Shown piece after piece: positions 17,336 through 26,433 of a DNA stretch of 35,302 nucleotides (positions within the stretch are counted from its first letter, which is position 1; every line of letters starts with the position of its first letter). Origin of the DNA: Pseudomonadota bacterium (lineage in GTDB: Bacteria; Myxococcota_A; UBA796; SXON01). The stretch covers positions 1 to 35,302 of the forward strand of contig JAUXTN010000040.1 in assembly GCA_030684355.1 (NCBI GenBank), read 5' to 3'. The notes under the pieces were generated by a model. The model saw only the letters and a program-made list of their open reading frames with translations. It did no database searches and was not told the origin of the DNA. The position numbers were made by a program, and so were the translations under genes.

Positions 17336-18235
17336 ATGTGCCGCCTCTTCGGATTCCGCAGCTCCGTCGTCTCCCGCGCCCACCGCTCCCTCATCGAAGC
17401 CGAGAACGCGCTCGAGGAGCAGGCGCGTCACCACCAGGACGGGTGGGGCATCGGCTATTTTCACGGAGGCGACGCCTACGTGCTGAAGTCCCAGGAGGGC
17501 GCCGCCGGGAACGACAGCTTCCGGCGGGCGTCGTCGAGGCTCGCGTCGCAGACCTTCGTGGTCCACGTGCGCCGCGCCACGGTGGGGGGCGTCGGGCCCT
17601 ACAACATCCATCCGTTCCGGCACGGCCGGTGGCTCTTCGCGCACAACGGCACGCTCCACGGGTTCGACCGCCTCCGGGAGCGGCTCATCAAGCGCATCCC
17701 CGGGCCCATGCGCGACCGCGTGCTCGGCACCACCGACACCGAGATGCTCTTCTTCTACCTGCTGGCGAGCCTGCAGGACGGCGGCGTGGCCTCGTGCGGC
17801 TCGGGCGTGACCTGCGGGCAGCGCGTCGGGGACGCCCTCCAGGAGGCGATGGACGACCTGTACCGCGCGACCCTCGCCGCGGACGTGCCCCCGCCCATCG
17901 CGAACTTCATCCTCACGAACGGCTCGGTGTTCGTCGCGAACCGCTCCGGGCGCGACCTGTTCATGGCCACCCAGAAGGACCATTGCCGCGACTTCGCGAC
18001 GTGCCCCGCCGAGAAGCTCTGCATGCGGCCGACGCGCCCTCCGCCGGGAGAAGGGGACAGCCGGGTGAACCACCTCATCGTCGCCAGCGAGCGCATCGGG
18101 GACGAGGACCGCTGGGAGTCCGTGCCCGAGGGCCACATGGTCGTGCTCTCGGAGGACTTCCGCCTGGATGTCCGCAAGCCGACGCCGGCGTGGCGGCCCG
18201 TCGAGACCGCGCCGCCGCCGATCGAGCTGCGCTGA
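17336..18235 (+). CDS. Class II glutamine amidotransferase (YafJ/EgtC-like)
   Basis: 299 residues. The ATG at 17336 was chosen because it places Cys2 right after Met (MCRLFGFRS), the N-terminal nucleophile of class II amidotransferases once Met is removed. An upstream in-frame start would bury it. Other family motifs are HHQDGWGIGYF, VVHVRRATVGGVGPYNIHPF and the FAHNGTLHGF segment that holds the glutamine. No synthase domain follows, as in YafJ/EgtC-type stand-alone proteins. It presumably hydrolyses glutamine or a gamma-glutamyl amide; the real substrate is unknown, and no ergothioneine genes are adjacent. Five cysteines at ~160-230 (VASCGSGVTCG, HCRDFATC) are unusual for the family and might bind metal or form disulfides. 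It is convergent with the MopE-repeat lipoprotein gene. Confidence 0.9.
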   Translation: MCRLFGFRSSVVSRAHRSLIEAENALEEQARHHQDGWGIGYFHGGDAYVLKSQEGAAGNDSFRRASSRLASQTFVVHVRRATVGGVGPYNIHPFRHGRWLFAHNGTLHGFDRLRERLIKRIPGPMRDRVLGTTDTEMLFFYLLASLQDGGVASCGSGVTCGQRVGDALQEAMDDLYRATLAADVPPPIANFILTNGSVFVANRSGRDLFMATQKDHCRDFATCPAEKLCMRPTRPPPGEGDSRVNHLIVASERIGDEDRWESVPEGHMVVLSEDFRLDVRKPTPAWRPVETAPPPIELR

Positions 18236-18240
18236 ACCGC

Positions 18241-18283
18241 GCGGTGGTGCGGACGGTGGTGCGCCGGACGGTGGTGAGCCGGA
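18241..18283. repeat. Short tandem repeat (~15-bp unit, three copies) at a convergent gene junction
   Basis: Three imperfect copies built on CGGTGGTG..CCGGA run from 18241 to 18283: a 13-base copy, then CGGTGGTGCGCCGGA and CGGTGGTGAGCCGGA, which differ at one position. They fill the gap between the amidotransferase stop and the end of the lipoprotein gene. Possibly replication slippage; no terminator structure is evident. Confidence 0.7.
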
Positions 18284-18286
18284 CGC

Positions 18287-20041
18287 TCAGTACGCGGTGA
18301 GCACCGCGTAGGTGATGTCGTCCCCGTCGCGCACGGCGACGACGACCTCGTCGTCGACGGACACGTGCACGTCCAGGTCGTCGGCCGCCGCGAGCGTGGT
18401 GTCGAGCAGGACGGTGGAGAAGCCCGTGGCGGGCTCGCCCCAGTAGAGCCACACGTCCGTCCCGTCGACGAACGCGACGTAGAGCCGCCCCGCGGAGTCC
18501 ATCGCGACGTCGACCTGGGAGGCGTCGGAGGTCGGGATCACCAGCGCATCGCCGGACTTGTAGGTGTAGACGCCGTCTCCGCCCTCGGCCGCGGCGATCA
18601 CGGTCTCGCCGTCCTGCAGGAGCGTCTCGATGTCGTAGCTGTTCCAGCCGGTGAGGAGCCCCGAGTAGGTGAGGCCCGCGCTGTCGCTGTAGGTGTAGGC
18701 GCCGAGCGCGCCGGAGGTGCGCAGGCTGGCGAGGAGCCAGGTGGAGGAGGGGAGGGCCCCGCAGGTGTCCGCGAGCACGTTCGCCCGGTCGAAGCCCGCG
18801 GCGAGGCCGGCGGCGAGCTCGACGGGATCGCCGTGGACCCAGCCGAGGTAGCCCCCGGCGTTGTCGCAGCCCACGACGTGGAGCTGGCCGTCGGTGTCGG
18901 CGATGAGCTCGACGTCGTCGTAGGTCTGCGCGGTGGTGCGCGTGAGCCGGGTGTTCGCGTACACGTCCGTCGCGACGGTGTAGCTGTCGCCGACGAGGCT
19001 GCGCACGCCGCCGTTGTGCATGCCGTAGGCCCACACCCAGTGGTCGTCGTCGGCCCAGAAGTCTACGCCGTCGTCGAAGGTGTAGCCGCTGCCCCACTCC
19101 CACCACGAGTCGATCGCGGCGCCGGCGCGCAGATCGCTCGTCGCCAACAGCTGCGTGCCCGAGGCCGTCGTGAGCGGCGTGCCGCTGTAGCGCATGCCGT
19201 CGCCGAGCCACGTCAGCAGCACGTACCCGGTCATCTCGCCCATCCGCGGGCCCTGGGTGCCGGTGCTCCCGAACGTGTCGATGGCCTGGAAGCGGGGGCT
19301 GTCGACGTCCCCGTCGCAGTCGCCGTCGACCGCGTCGTCCAGCGTCTCCGCGCCGTTGGGGCTCACCGCGGCGTCCAGGTCGTCGCAGTCTTCGCCGCCG
19401 CCGGAGGGGGCCAATTCGCCGTCGCCGTCCTGGTCGTAGTCCTCGCCGCCGTCGCAGCCCTGGTCCACGCCGTCGTACCAGATCTCGGTCGCGCCCAGGA
19501 ACGCCGCGGCATCGGTGTCGTCGCAGTCGTCGCCCCCGAGGGCCTCGGCACCATGGCCGTCCCCGTCCTGGTCGGAGTCGTTGCCGTCGCAGTCCTGGTC
19601 GACGCCGTCGTACCAGACCTCAGAGGCGCCGGGGAGGACCGTGGCGTCGGTGTCCAGGCAGTCGACGCCCCCGGCCGCTACCGCCGCCACGCCGTCTCCG
19701 TCCTGGTCGGAGTCGTTGCCGTCGCAGTCCTGGTCGACGCCGTCGTACCAGACCTCGACCGCGCCGGGGAACACGCGCCGGTCGGTGTCGTCGCAGTCGT
19801 CGGCGTCCCACGCGCCGTCGCGGTCGGCGTCGAAGGGGCCGGTGTCCGCGTCCGTGTCGGTGTCCGTATCGGAGTCGGTGTCCGTGTCCGAATCGGCGTC
19901 CGTGTCGGTGTCGGTGTCGGCGTCCGTATCGGTGTCGGCGTCGCCGTCGTCGGGCGCGCCCGTCTCGACGACCTTGGGATCCTCGCCGTCGGATCCCAGG
20001 AACGCTTCGCTGCAGCCGAGCACGGCGAGGAGGGGGAGCAT
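18287..20041 (-). CDS. Surface lipoprotein with Asp-Thr stalk, four MopE-type DxDGDG repeats and a beta-propeller-like C-terminus
   Basis: 584 residues from ATG 20041; no Shine-Dalgarno sequence is visible. The signal MLPLLAVLGC carries a lipobox (VLGC), so Cys10 should be lipidated. Residues ~35-67 are an Asp/Thr/Ala/Ser stalk. Residues ~68-245 hold four repeats of about 45 residues. Each has DDCDDTD (or CLDTD), a PGA-EVWYDGVDQDCDG core and DxDQDGDG. This is the putative metal-binding motif of MopE/thrombospondin-type-3-like repeats, and such repeats in other proteins bind Ca or Cu. The C-terminal ~340 residues have repeated strand segments (YTYSDSAGLTYSGL, VDVAMDSAGRLYVAFVDG, DDLDVHVSVDDEVVVAV) like a beta-propeller. 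Likely on the outer membrane surface; ligand unknown. It lies 41 bases downstream of the TAC-like operon on the same strand. Confidence 0.87.
   Translation of the reverse strand: MLPLLAVLGCSEAFLGSDGEDPKVVETGAPDDGDADTDTDADTDTDTDADSDTDTDSDTDTDTDADTGPFDADRDGAWDADDCDDTDRRVFPGAVEVWYDGVDQDCDGNDSDQDGDGVAAVAAGGVDCLDTDATVLPGASEVWYDGVDQDCDGNDSDQDGDGHGAEALGGDDCDDTDAAAFLGATEIWYDGVDQGCDGGEDYDQDGDGELAPSGGGEDCDDLDAAVSPNGAETLDDAVDGDCDGDVDSPRFQAIDTFGSTGTQGPRMGEMTGYVLLTWLGDGMRYSGTPLTTASGTQLLATSDLRAGAAIDSWWEWGSGYTFDDGVDFWADDDHWVWAYGMHNGGVRSLVGDSYTVATDVYANTRLTRTTAQTYDDVELIADTDGQLHVVGCDNAGGYLGWVHGDPVELAAGLAAGFDRANVLADTCGALPSSTWLLASLRTSGALGAYTYSDSAGLTYSGLLTGWNSYDIETLLQDGETVIAAAEGGDGVYTYKSGDALVIPTSDASQVDVAMDSAGRLYVAFVDGTDVWLYWGEPATGFSTVLLDTTLAAADDLDVHVSVDDEVVVAVRDGDDITYAVLTAY
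19563..19756. repeat. 59-bp exact direct repeat within the MopE-repeat lipoprotein gene
   Basis: Bases 19563-19621 recur without a mismatch at 19698-19756, offset by 135 bases, exactly one 45-residue protein repeat. Identity extending through synonymous positions points to a recent duplication or gene-conversion event. Confidence 0.85.
19851..19943. repeat. Hexanucleotide-like low-complexity tract encoding the Asp-Thr/Asp-Ala stalk
   Basis: The plus strand here is a run of imperfect GTGTCG/GTGTCC/GCGTCC/GTATCG hexamers that encode (Asp-Thr/Ala/Ser)n on the minus strand. The same kind of tract recurs at 30949-31050 in another lipoprotein gene. Such tracts are prone to slippage in whole six-base steps, which keep the frame. 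Confidence 0.8.
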
Positions 20042-20082
20042 GGAGGGGGAGTATCGCGGTTGGGGCTGGGGTGGTGCTCCCT

Positions 20083-20502
20083 CTACGCGGGCCCCAGGTC
20101 GAACACCTCATGGGCGGTGCGAACGAGCGCGGGCGGCACGGAAGGCGGAAGGCGGTACGGGGCATAGCCCATGTTGGCCATGGTCTGGGCCATCAAGGTG
20201 CGCCAGTAGGGCCAGGCGTCGACAACCGCGCGATTCACCGCGAAGTCGCGCTCGTCGATGAAGTCGGGTCCAAGTAGATATCGAAGCTGAAACGTCGCAC
20301 TGATGTCGCAGCATGATGCAGAGGAGTCGCCATCGACCAGCTCGAACGTGAACTCCACGACGACCACCAGGATGTCGGCGTTCCGGCGCGCCGTGAGTTC
20401 GTCGATGTCCGCCCGAGCCCGCAAGGTCCGTCGTTCCTTCGCGAGCGGCGGCTCCCTGAAGGCCGTGCACTCCGTGAGTACAAGTGAGTCCAGCCGGCTC
20501 AT
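20083..20502 (-). CDS. SecB-like chaperone, third gene of a putative toxin-antitoxin-chaperone operon
   Basis: 139 residues. The frame is open further upstream (to 20589), but ATG 20502 is preferred: it overlaps the previous gene's stop as ATGA and has GGAG six bases before it. The SecB fold is suggested by a beta-rich core (ILVVVVEFTFEL, then ISATFQLRYLL at ~43-77). The C-terminal segment AVVDAWPYWRTLMAQTMANMG followed by YRLPP (~91-120) matches the SecB-family pattern of a Pro-aromatic-Arg helix and a proline-rich end. SecB is a cytoplasmic export chaperone. Solitary SecB-like proteins next to an antitoxin serve as chaperones that protect the antitoxin in TAC modules such as M. tuberculosis Rv1957. 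The operon context and lower GC fit that role better than general export. Remote homology by eye. Confidence 0.75.
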   Translation of the reverse strand: MSRLDSLVLTECTAFREPPLAKERRTLRARADIDELTARRNADILVVVVEFTFELVDGDSSASCCDISATFQLRYLLGPDFIDERDFAVNRAVVDAWPYWRTLMAQTMANMGYAPYRLPPSVPPALVRTAHEVFDLGPA

Positions 20503-21137
20503 CGTCTGCTCCGCCGCGCGCCGTACGTTCTTGACACAGGGGCACGCTTTTTCAACGACCGCTGGGGTCGCGTGTGGCGCCCGAAGCAAATGGGTGGTGA
20601 CTCTGCGAGGCGTGTGTCGCCGAGCTCAATGGGTGCGGGCCGCGGGCTGGGGCCGGGAGGCCCATCCATTTCGGAGACCGCGAAGGTGAGCCTCATCCGA
20701 AGAATCTCCGAGTACAGCCGTCGGAGCAAATCCGCGTCATTGAGAAGATCCGCCGCACTCATCCGAACCTGCGGAAGTCCCGGCCCGAACAAGCGAAGCA
20801 GGAACAAGCGCTTGACCCAGAGGCTCCGCGTGAGCGGCATGTCCCGCCCGCTCGACATCCACTTGGTGAGCGCGCTGCGGTGCAACTGCAGGTCCGCGGC
20901 GACCCGGCTGTAGGGTAGCTCGGCCGTGTCGGAAAGAAATTCAAACTCCGGAGGACGCAATGGGCGTGGATCGGCGCAAATGGCAGCGGCGATCGCGCGG
21001 TGTACCCGGGCGATTTCCGTTTCGCTGATCGCGTGAGTGCCGCCTGGCAACACGGACAGACGGAGCTCCGGCACGATCCACGTGCGGTCGGCCGCCAGGT
21101 AGGAGGCGTTCGTTGTCCCGAGTTCTCCGGCGCTCAT
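20499..21137 (-). CDS. Helix-turn-helix antitoxin candidate with long basic C-terminal tail
   Basis: 212 residues; ATG 21137 overlaps the previous stop as ATGA and has AAGGAGG four bases upstream, the best ribosome site in this operon. The first ~60 residues (VPELRLSVLPGG..SETEIARVHRAI) have the layout of the N-terminus of MqsA/YgiT-type antitoxins but lack their zinc CxxC pairs. Residues ~62-112 form an XRE-type helix-turn-helix (RPPEFEFLSDTAELPYSRVA, ADLQLHRSALTKWM) followed by a helix. Residues ~158-212 are Pro-rich then strongly basic (RPQRSLKKRAPVSRTYGARR), probably disordered. In TAC antitoxins a C-terminal chaperone-addiction segment binds the SecB-like partner, and this tail is in the right place. 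Predicted DNA target: the palindrome at 21507-21527. GC content is lower than in flanking genes, suggesting transfer. Confidence 0.72.
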   Translation of the reverse strand: MSAGELGTTNASYLAADRTWIVPELRLSVLPGGTHAISETEIARVHRAIAAAICADPRPLRPPEFEFLSDTAELPYSRVAADLQLHRSALTKWMSSGRDMPLTRSLWVKRLFLLRLFGPGLPQVRMSAADLLNDADLLRRLYSEILRMRLTFAVSEMDGPPGPSPRPAPIELGDTRLAESPPICFGRHTRPQRSLKKRAPVSRTYGARRSRR

Positions 21138-21496
21138 ACGTCCTCCTTGAAGTCACGGGCATGGGCAAAGGCGCGGGCAGCCGCCATGCTGCGCAGGGAC
21201 GGGGACCCGTCGGTCCCATCGTAGAAGCAAAACATCACCGCCTTCGGGGGCTCCACCCCGTCAACGTAGACCCGGAAACAGGCGTAGTAGCCTGCTCCGC
21301 GGCCATGCCCCGGCGGGCACCATACCGCGACTTCGACTCGGCCTGGTTCGACGACGAGCGCTCCGAGGTACGTGGCCTCTCGCAGCACATACCCGAGCTT
21401 TTGGCGGGCGGTCGCATACCGCCGCGTGTCCGGCGGCTCGTGTTCCACGCCTCGCTGACTTGCGGGCAACGCGCGTATCTTCGCGAGCCAGTCCAT
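21134..21496 (-). CDS. Unrecognised 120-aa protein, predicted toxin of a TAC-like operon
   Basis: First gene of the operon. ATG 21496 lies 11 bases after the palindrome edge and is preceded by GAGGGTGG. The 120 residues start with a charged helix ([16 protein letters not shown]), then a likely beta-rich core: [59 protein letters not shown], and a C-terminal helix ([18 protein letters not shown]). There is no signal peptide or TM helix. I do not recognise the family: it lacks the RelE/HigB pattern and the MqsR pattern (no FYKSMT-like segment). Toxin identity is inferred only from its position before the HTH and SecB-like genes, the usual order in TAC modules. It could instead be a second antitoxin-type or accessory protein. 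Lower GC than neighbours. Confidence 0.7.
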   Translation of the reverse strand: MDWLAKIRALPASQRGVEHEPPDTRRYATARQKLGYVLREATYLGALVVEPGRVEVAVWCPPGHGRGAGYYACFRVYVDGVEPPKAVMFCFYDGTDGSPSLRSMAAARAFAHARDFKEDV

Positions 21497-21506
21497 CCAC
21501 CCTCAT

Positions 21507-21527
21507 GCTGTTGAAATATTCAACAGC
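21507..21527 (-). promoter_or_regulatory. Palindromic operator upstream of the TAC-like operon
   Basis: GCTGTTGAA (21507-21515) and TTCAACAGC (21519-21527) are perfect 9-base arms around ATA. The site is AT-rich in GC-rich DNA and lies 11-31 bases upstream of the first gene of the operon. It is the natural binding site for the operon's HTH protein, giving autorepression. Confidence 0.75.
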
Positions 21528-21541
21528 GCGCCCTGCCGCAA
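21513..21541 (-). promoter_or_regulatory. Candidate promoter overlapping the operator
   Basis: On the minus strand, TTGCGG (complement of 21536-21541) as -35 and TATTTC (complement of 21513-21518) as -10 are 17 bases apart. The -10 lies inside the palindrome, so repressor binding would block it. Both hexamers are only partial matches. Confidence 0.4.
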
Positions 21542-21556
21542 CTCCCCAGGCGCGAA

Positions 21557-23503
<1,947 letters not shown>

Positions 23504-25843
23504 CTACGCCTCGCCTTCGGTGACGCGGGGCATGTCGAGCCGGACCTCGGGGACGCGCTTCCACGTCACGAAGCTGCCCCGCTTGAAGACCGGGTGGCCC
23601 CTGCCCGCGCGAGGCCCTTCGAACTTGTTGGGACGCACGATCTCCTCGCGGCCGAGCGCCGTGACCACGGTGGGGCCGCTCATCGCGTCGGTCGAGAGCT
23701 CCCAGGCGAAGACGCGGTCGGTCTCCTTGAGCTTGATCGCGATGACACCCTTGCCCGCCGCGCGGATCACCGGGACCTCCCACACGCCGAAGGTGAGCAC
23801 GCTGCCTTCGAACGACGCGAGGCAGACATCTTCGTTACCGCCGGAGGCGTAGGCCGCGACGACCTCGTCCCCGCCCTCGTCTTCGAGGCGCATGAACCCG
23901 CGGCCGGTCTTCTTGGAGATCTCGGTGTGCAGCGCGAGCGGCGTGCGCACGATGCGGCCCTGGCGGCTCACCGCGACGAGGTGCGGCGGCGCGGGGGACT
24001 CGTCCGTCGCGTCCGCGACGAGCTGCGGGTCGACCGGGGGGAGGTTGCGCGGATCGTTGCTGATGACGCCGACGATCTGCTCGTTGTCCGCGAACGTGAA
24101 GTGCCGCTGGACGGGCTCGCCGTGGCCGGTGGTGGGCGTGATGGCGTCCACCCGGAGGACGTAGGCGGTGCCCTGGTTCGAGAGCAGCGTGACGGTCGAG
24201 AGCGTGGTCGCGCGGAAGATCCACCCGATGCTGTCGCCCTCGCGGACCCGCACCTTGTCGATGCCCGTGACCGTGCCCTGGCGCTTGATCCAGCCGCCGC
24301 GGGTCACGACCACGATCGTGTCCTCGGCGACGATGTAGCTCTGCTCGTCGTAGGTGACGGCGGGGGTGATGGTCGCGAGCGCCGTGCGGCGCGCCTGCCC
24401 GTGCTGCTTGCGGATGTCTTGGAGCTCGCGCTCCACGACGCTCCAGAGCGCCTCGGAGCTCGCGAGGATCGCCTCGATCCGCTCGGCCGCCGCGGCCTTC
24501 TCGGCGAGCTCTTCGAGGATGATGTTGATCTCCAGCCGCGCGAGCCGGTAGAGCTTGAGCTCCAGGATCGCGTCCGCCTGGAGATCGTCCAGCCCGAAGC
24601 GGTCCATCAGCTTCTCGGCGGCGTCCCGCTTGCCCTCGCTCGCCCGGATGATGCGGATGCACTCGTCCAGGATGTCGAAGACCTTCGCGAAGCCCTCGAG
24701 CACGTGGATGCGCTCGCGGAGCTGGTCCAGCTCGTAGTGGAGCCGGCGCTGCACCGTCGCGTGCCGGAACTTCAGCCACTCCTCGAGGATCTCCTTGAGG
24801 TTCAGCCGCCGCGGCGCGCCGACCTCGGGGTTCTCCGTCGGGACCAGGCACGTGAGGTTCACGTTGAACTGCGTCTGCAAGGCGGTGTGCTTGTAGAGGA
24901 AGGCCATCGCGGCCGGGCCGTCCTCCGCGGCGCGCAGCTCGAGGACGACGCGCACGTCGGTCGTGGACTCGTCCCGCACGTCGACGAGCTGCGGGCACTT
25001 CCGCTCGCGGATGATCTCGCCGATCTTCTCGACGAGCTGCGACTTCACGACGGCGTAGGGCACGCTCGTGACGATGACGTAGTGCTTGCGGCCCTTCTGC
25101 TCGGTCTCCCACGTCCCCCGCACGCGGATCGGCCCCTGCCCGTCCTCGTACACCTGGCGGATCTCGTCGGCGCCCGAGACGATCTCGCCGCCCGTCGGGA
25201 AGTCCGGCGCGCGCACCTTCTTGCAGAGCTCCGTGATGGTGGCGTCGGGGTTGCCGATGAGCACGAGGCAGGCGTCCACGATCTCGCGCAGGTTGTGCGG
25301 CGGGATGCGCGTGGCCATGCCGACCGCGATGCCCTCGGTGCCGTTGACGAGGAGGTGCGGGAACTGCGCCGGGAGGACGATGGGCTCGGAGTGCTGCCCG
25401 TCGAACGTGGGGCGGAAGTCGACCGTGCGCTGCTTGATCTCGGTGAGCAGCTCCATCGCGATGGCGGTGAGGCGGGCCTCCGTGTAGCGGTACGCTGCCG
25501 CGTTGTCCCCGTCGATGCTGCCGAAGTTGCCTTGCCCGTCCACCAGCGGATGCAGGAGCGAGAAGTCCTGCGCCATGCGCACGAGGGCCTCGTAGACCGA
25601 GCTGTCGCCGTGCGGGTGGTACTTCCCGAGCACCTCGCCGACGATGGCCGCGCACTTCTTGTAGCGGGCCTCGGGCGTGAGGTGGAGGTTGTTGAACATC
25701 GCATAGAGGATGCGACGTTGGACGGGCTTCAGCCCATCGCGCACGTCGGGCAACGCGCGGGAGGTGATGACCGAAACCGCGTAGTTGAGGTACCGACGGC
25801 GGGCTGCTTCGCGCAGCGCGACGGGGGTGGAGGTGGTGTCCAT
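23504..25843 (-). CDS. parC: Type II topoisomerase subunit A, ParC/GyrA family
   Basis: 779 residues; ATG 25843 ([22 protein letters not shown]) fits the family start better than the frame's upstream extension to 25918. No strong ribosome site is visible. The DNA-cleaving domain has [19 protein letters not shown], the quinolone region [21 protein letters not shown] (Ser81 and Glu85 at the positions of E. coli GyrA S83/D87), and the catalytic Tyr120 in [12 protein letters not shown] coiled tower and a beta-pinwheel C-terminal domain follow (blades such as [35 protein letters not shown]). No GyrA box (QRRGGKG) was found, which favours topoisomerase IV, the decatenase used at chromosome segregation. 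It stands upstream of parE. Confidence 0.92.
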   Translation of the reverse strand: MDTTSTPVALREAARRRYLNYAVSVITSRALPDVRDGLKPVQRRILYAMFNNLHLTPEARYKKCAAIVGEVLGKYHPHGDSSVYEALVRMAQDFSLLHPLVDGQGNFGSIDGDNAAAYRYTEARLTAIAMELLTEIKQRTVDFRPTFDGQHSEPIVLPAQFPHLLVNGTEGIAVGMATRIPPHNLREIVDACLVLIGNPDATITELCKKVRAPDFPTGGEIVSGADEIRQVYEDGQGPIRVRGTWETEQKGRKHYVIVTSVPYAVVKSQLVEKIGEIIRERKCPQLVDVRDESTTDVRVVLELRAAEDGPAAMAFLYKHTALQTQFNVNLTCLVPTENPEVGAPRRLNLKEILEEWLKFRHATVQRRLHYELDQLRERIHVLEGFAKVFDILDECIRIIRASEGKRDAAEKLMDRFGLDDLQADAILELKLYRLARLEINIILEELAEKAAAAERIEAILASSEALWSVVERELQDIRKQHGQARRTALATITPAVTYDEQSYIVAEDTIVVVTRGGWIKRQGTVTGIDKVRVREGDSIGWIFRATTLSTVTLLSNQGTAYVLRVDAITPTTGHGEPVQRHFTFADNEQIVGVISNDPRNLPPVDPQLVADATDESPAPPHLVAVSRQGRIVRTPLALHTEISKKTGRGFMRLEDEGGDEVVAAYASGGNEDVCLASFEGSVLTFGVWEVPVIRAAGKGVIAIKLKETDRVFAWELSTDAMSGPTVVTALGREEIVRPNKFEGPRAGRGHPVFKRGSFVTWKRVPEVRLDMPRVTEGEA

Positions 25844-26035
25844 TCGCGCGCTCTGGGGACCGCTGGGGGAAGGCTGGAGGAGATGTGGGGGGACGAGCGG
25901 GGAGGCCCGATATAGCACGCCCGGGGGGCGCGGCTACGGCGTCGTCACCTTCTCGGGACGGGGGGTGGAGCGCGGAAAATCGGGGCGCCCGGCGCGAGCG
26001 GCCCTTGGCGCGTCAATGGGACCCCTAGCCGTTCT

Positions 26036-26063
26036 TCCAGCGCGTTCCCAGGAACGCGCTGGA
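26036..26063. other. Long perfect hairpin between parC and the small membrane-protein gene
   Basis: TCCAGCGCGTTCC (26036-26048) and GGAACGCGCTGGA (26051-26063) are 13-base perfect arms separated by CA. It follows the small membrane-protein stop (26080) by 16 bases in that gene's direction, so it may end its transcript, but no T-run follows. The rest of the 236-base gap (25844-26079) shows nothing else recognisable; it must hold the parC promoter. Confidence 0.6.
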
Positions 26064-26079
26064 TCCGGAGGCGGCCTGG

Positions 26080-26310
26080 CTACCGCAAGCCCTGCGTCCT
26101 TCCGGCGATGAGCAGCGTGAGGAGGCCGAGCGCGCCCGCGACCATCAGCGCGGTGAGGAGCGCGGTGGTCGTGCCCAGCGGCGCGTCGGGGATGAGCGTG
26201 CGGCCGAACACGGTCACGACGGCCAGGAGCAGCAGGAGCAGCGCGGTGATGCTGCCCGCGAGCACCTCGTCGGGGGACCAGTCCCATCGGCTCGGACGGC
26301 GAACGTTCAT
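26080..26310 (-). CDS. Small two-helix membrane protein, hypothetical
   Basis: 76 residues from ATG 26310; a GTG six codons upstream (26328) is an alternative start. No ribosome site precedes either. After a basic-aromatic N-terminus (MNVRRPSRWDWSPDEV), two hydrophobic helices are visible: LAGSITALLLLLLAVVTVFG (~17-36) and a second of about 20 residues (TTTALLTALMVAGALGLLTL), then RTQGLR. No family recognised. It is divergent from the acetoacetate-decarboxylase-family gene across ~120 bases and upstream of parC on the same strand, followed by a strong hairpin. It might be spurious, but the clean TM pattern supports a real protein. Confidence 0.55.
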   Translation of the reverse strand: MNVRRPSRWDWSPDEVLAGSITALLLLLLAVVTVFGRTLIPDAPLGTTTALLTALMVAGALGLLTLLIAGRTQGLR

Positions 26311-26433
26311 GCGCGCAATGCTAGCCACGCAGGCCGCGCGGGCGGGTCCCGGATGGTCGCGGTGCGGCCGGGGTCGGTCGGAAGGAGGGAGCCGGGCCGT
26401 TGCGCTCCGCCTCCGACGGGGTACTCAGGCGGG

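Noticed and set aside
14250..17486. 1078-codon plus-strand open frame
   Set aside because: Complement of the WD40, tatC and tatB genes. No domain visible.
19851..19943. Repeat tract considered as a CRISPR-like array
   Set aside because: Six-base units without spacers, in frame inside a lipoprotein gene. No cas genes.
20503..20589. N-terminal extension of the SecB-like gene
   Set aside because: It would overlap the HTH gene by 91 bases. ATG 20502 has the ATGA overlap and a ribosome site.
21134..21496. Assignment of the first operon gene as HigB or MqsR
   Set aside because: The RelE/HigB and MqsR sequence patterns are absent, so no known toxin name was used.
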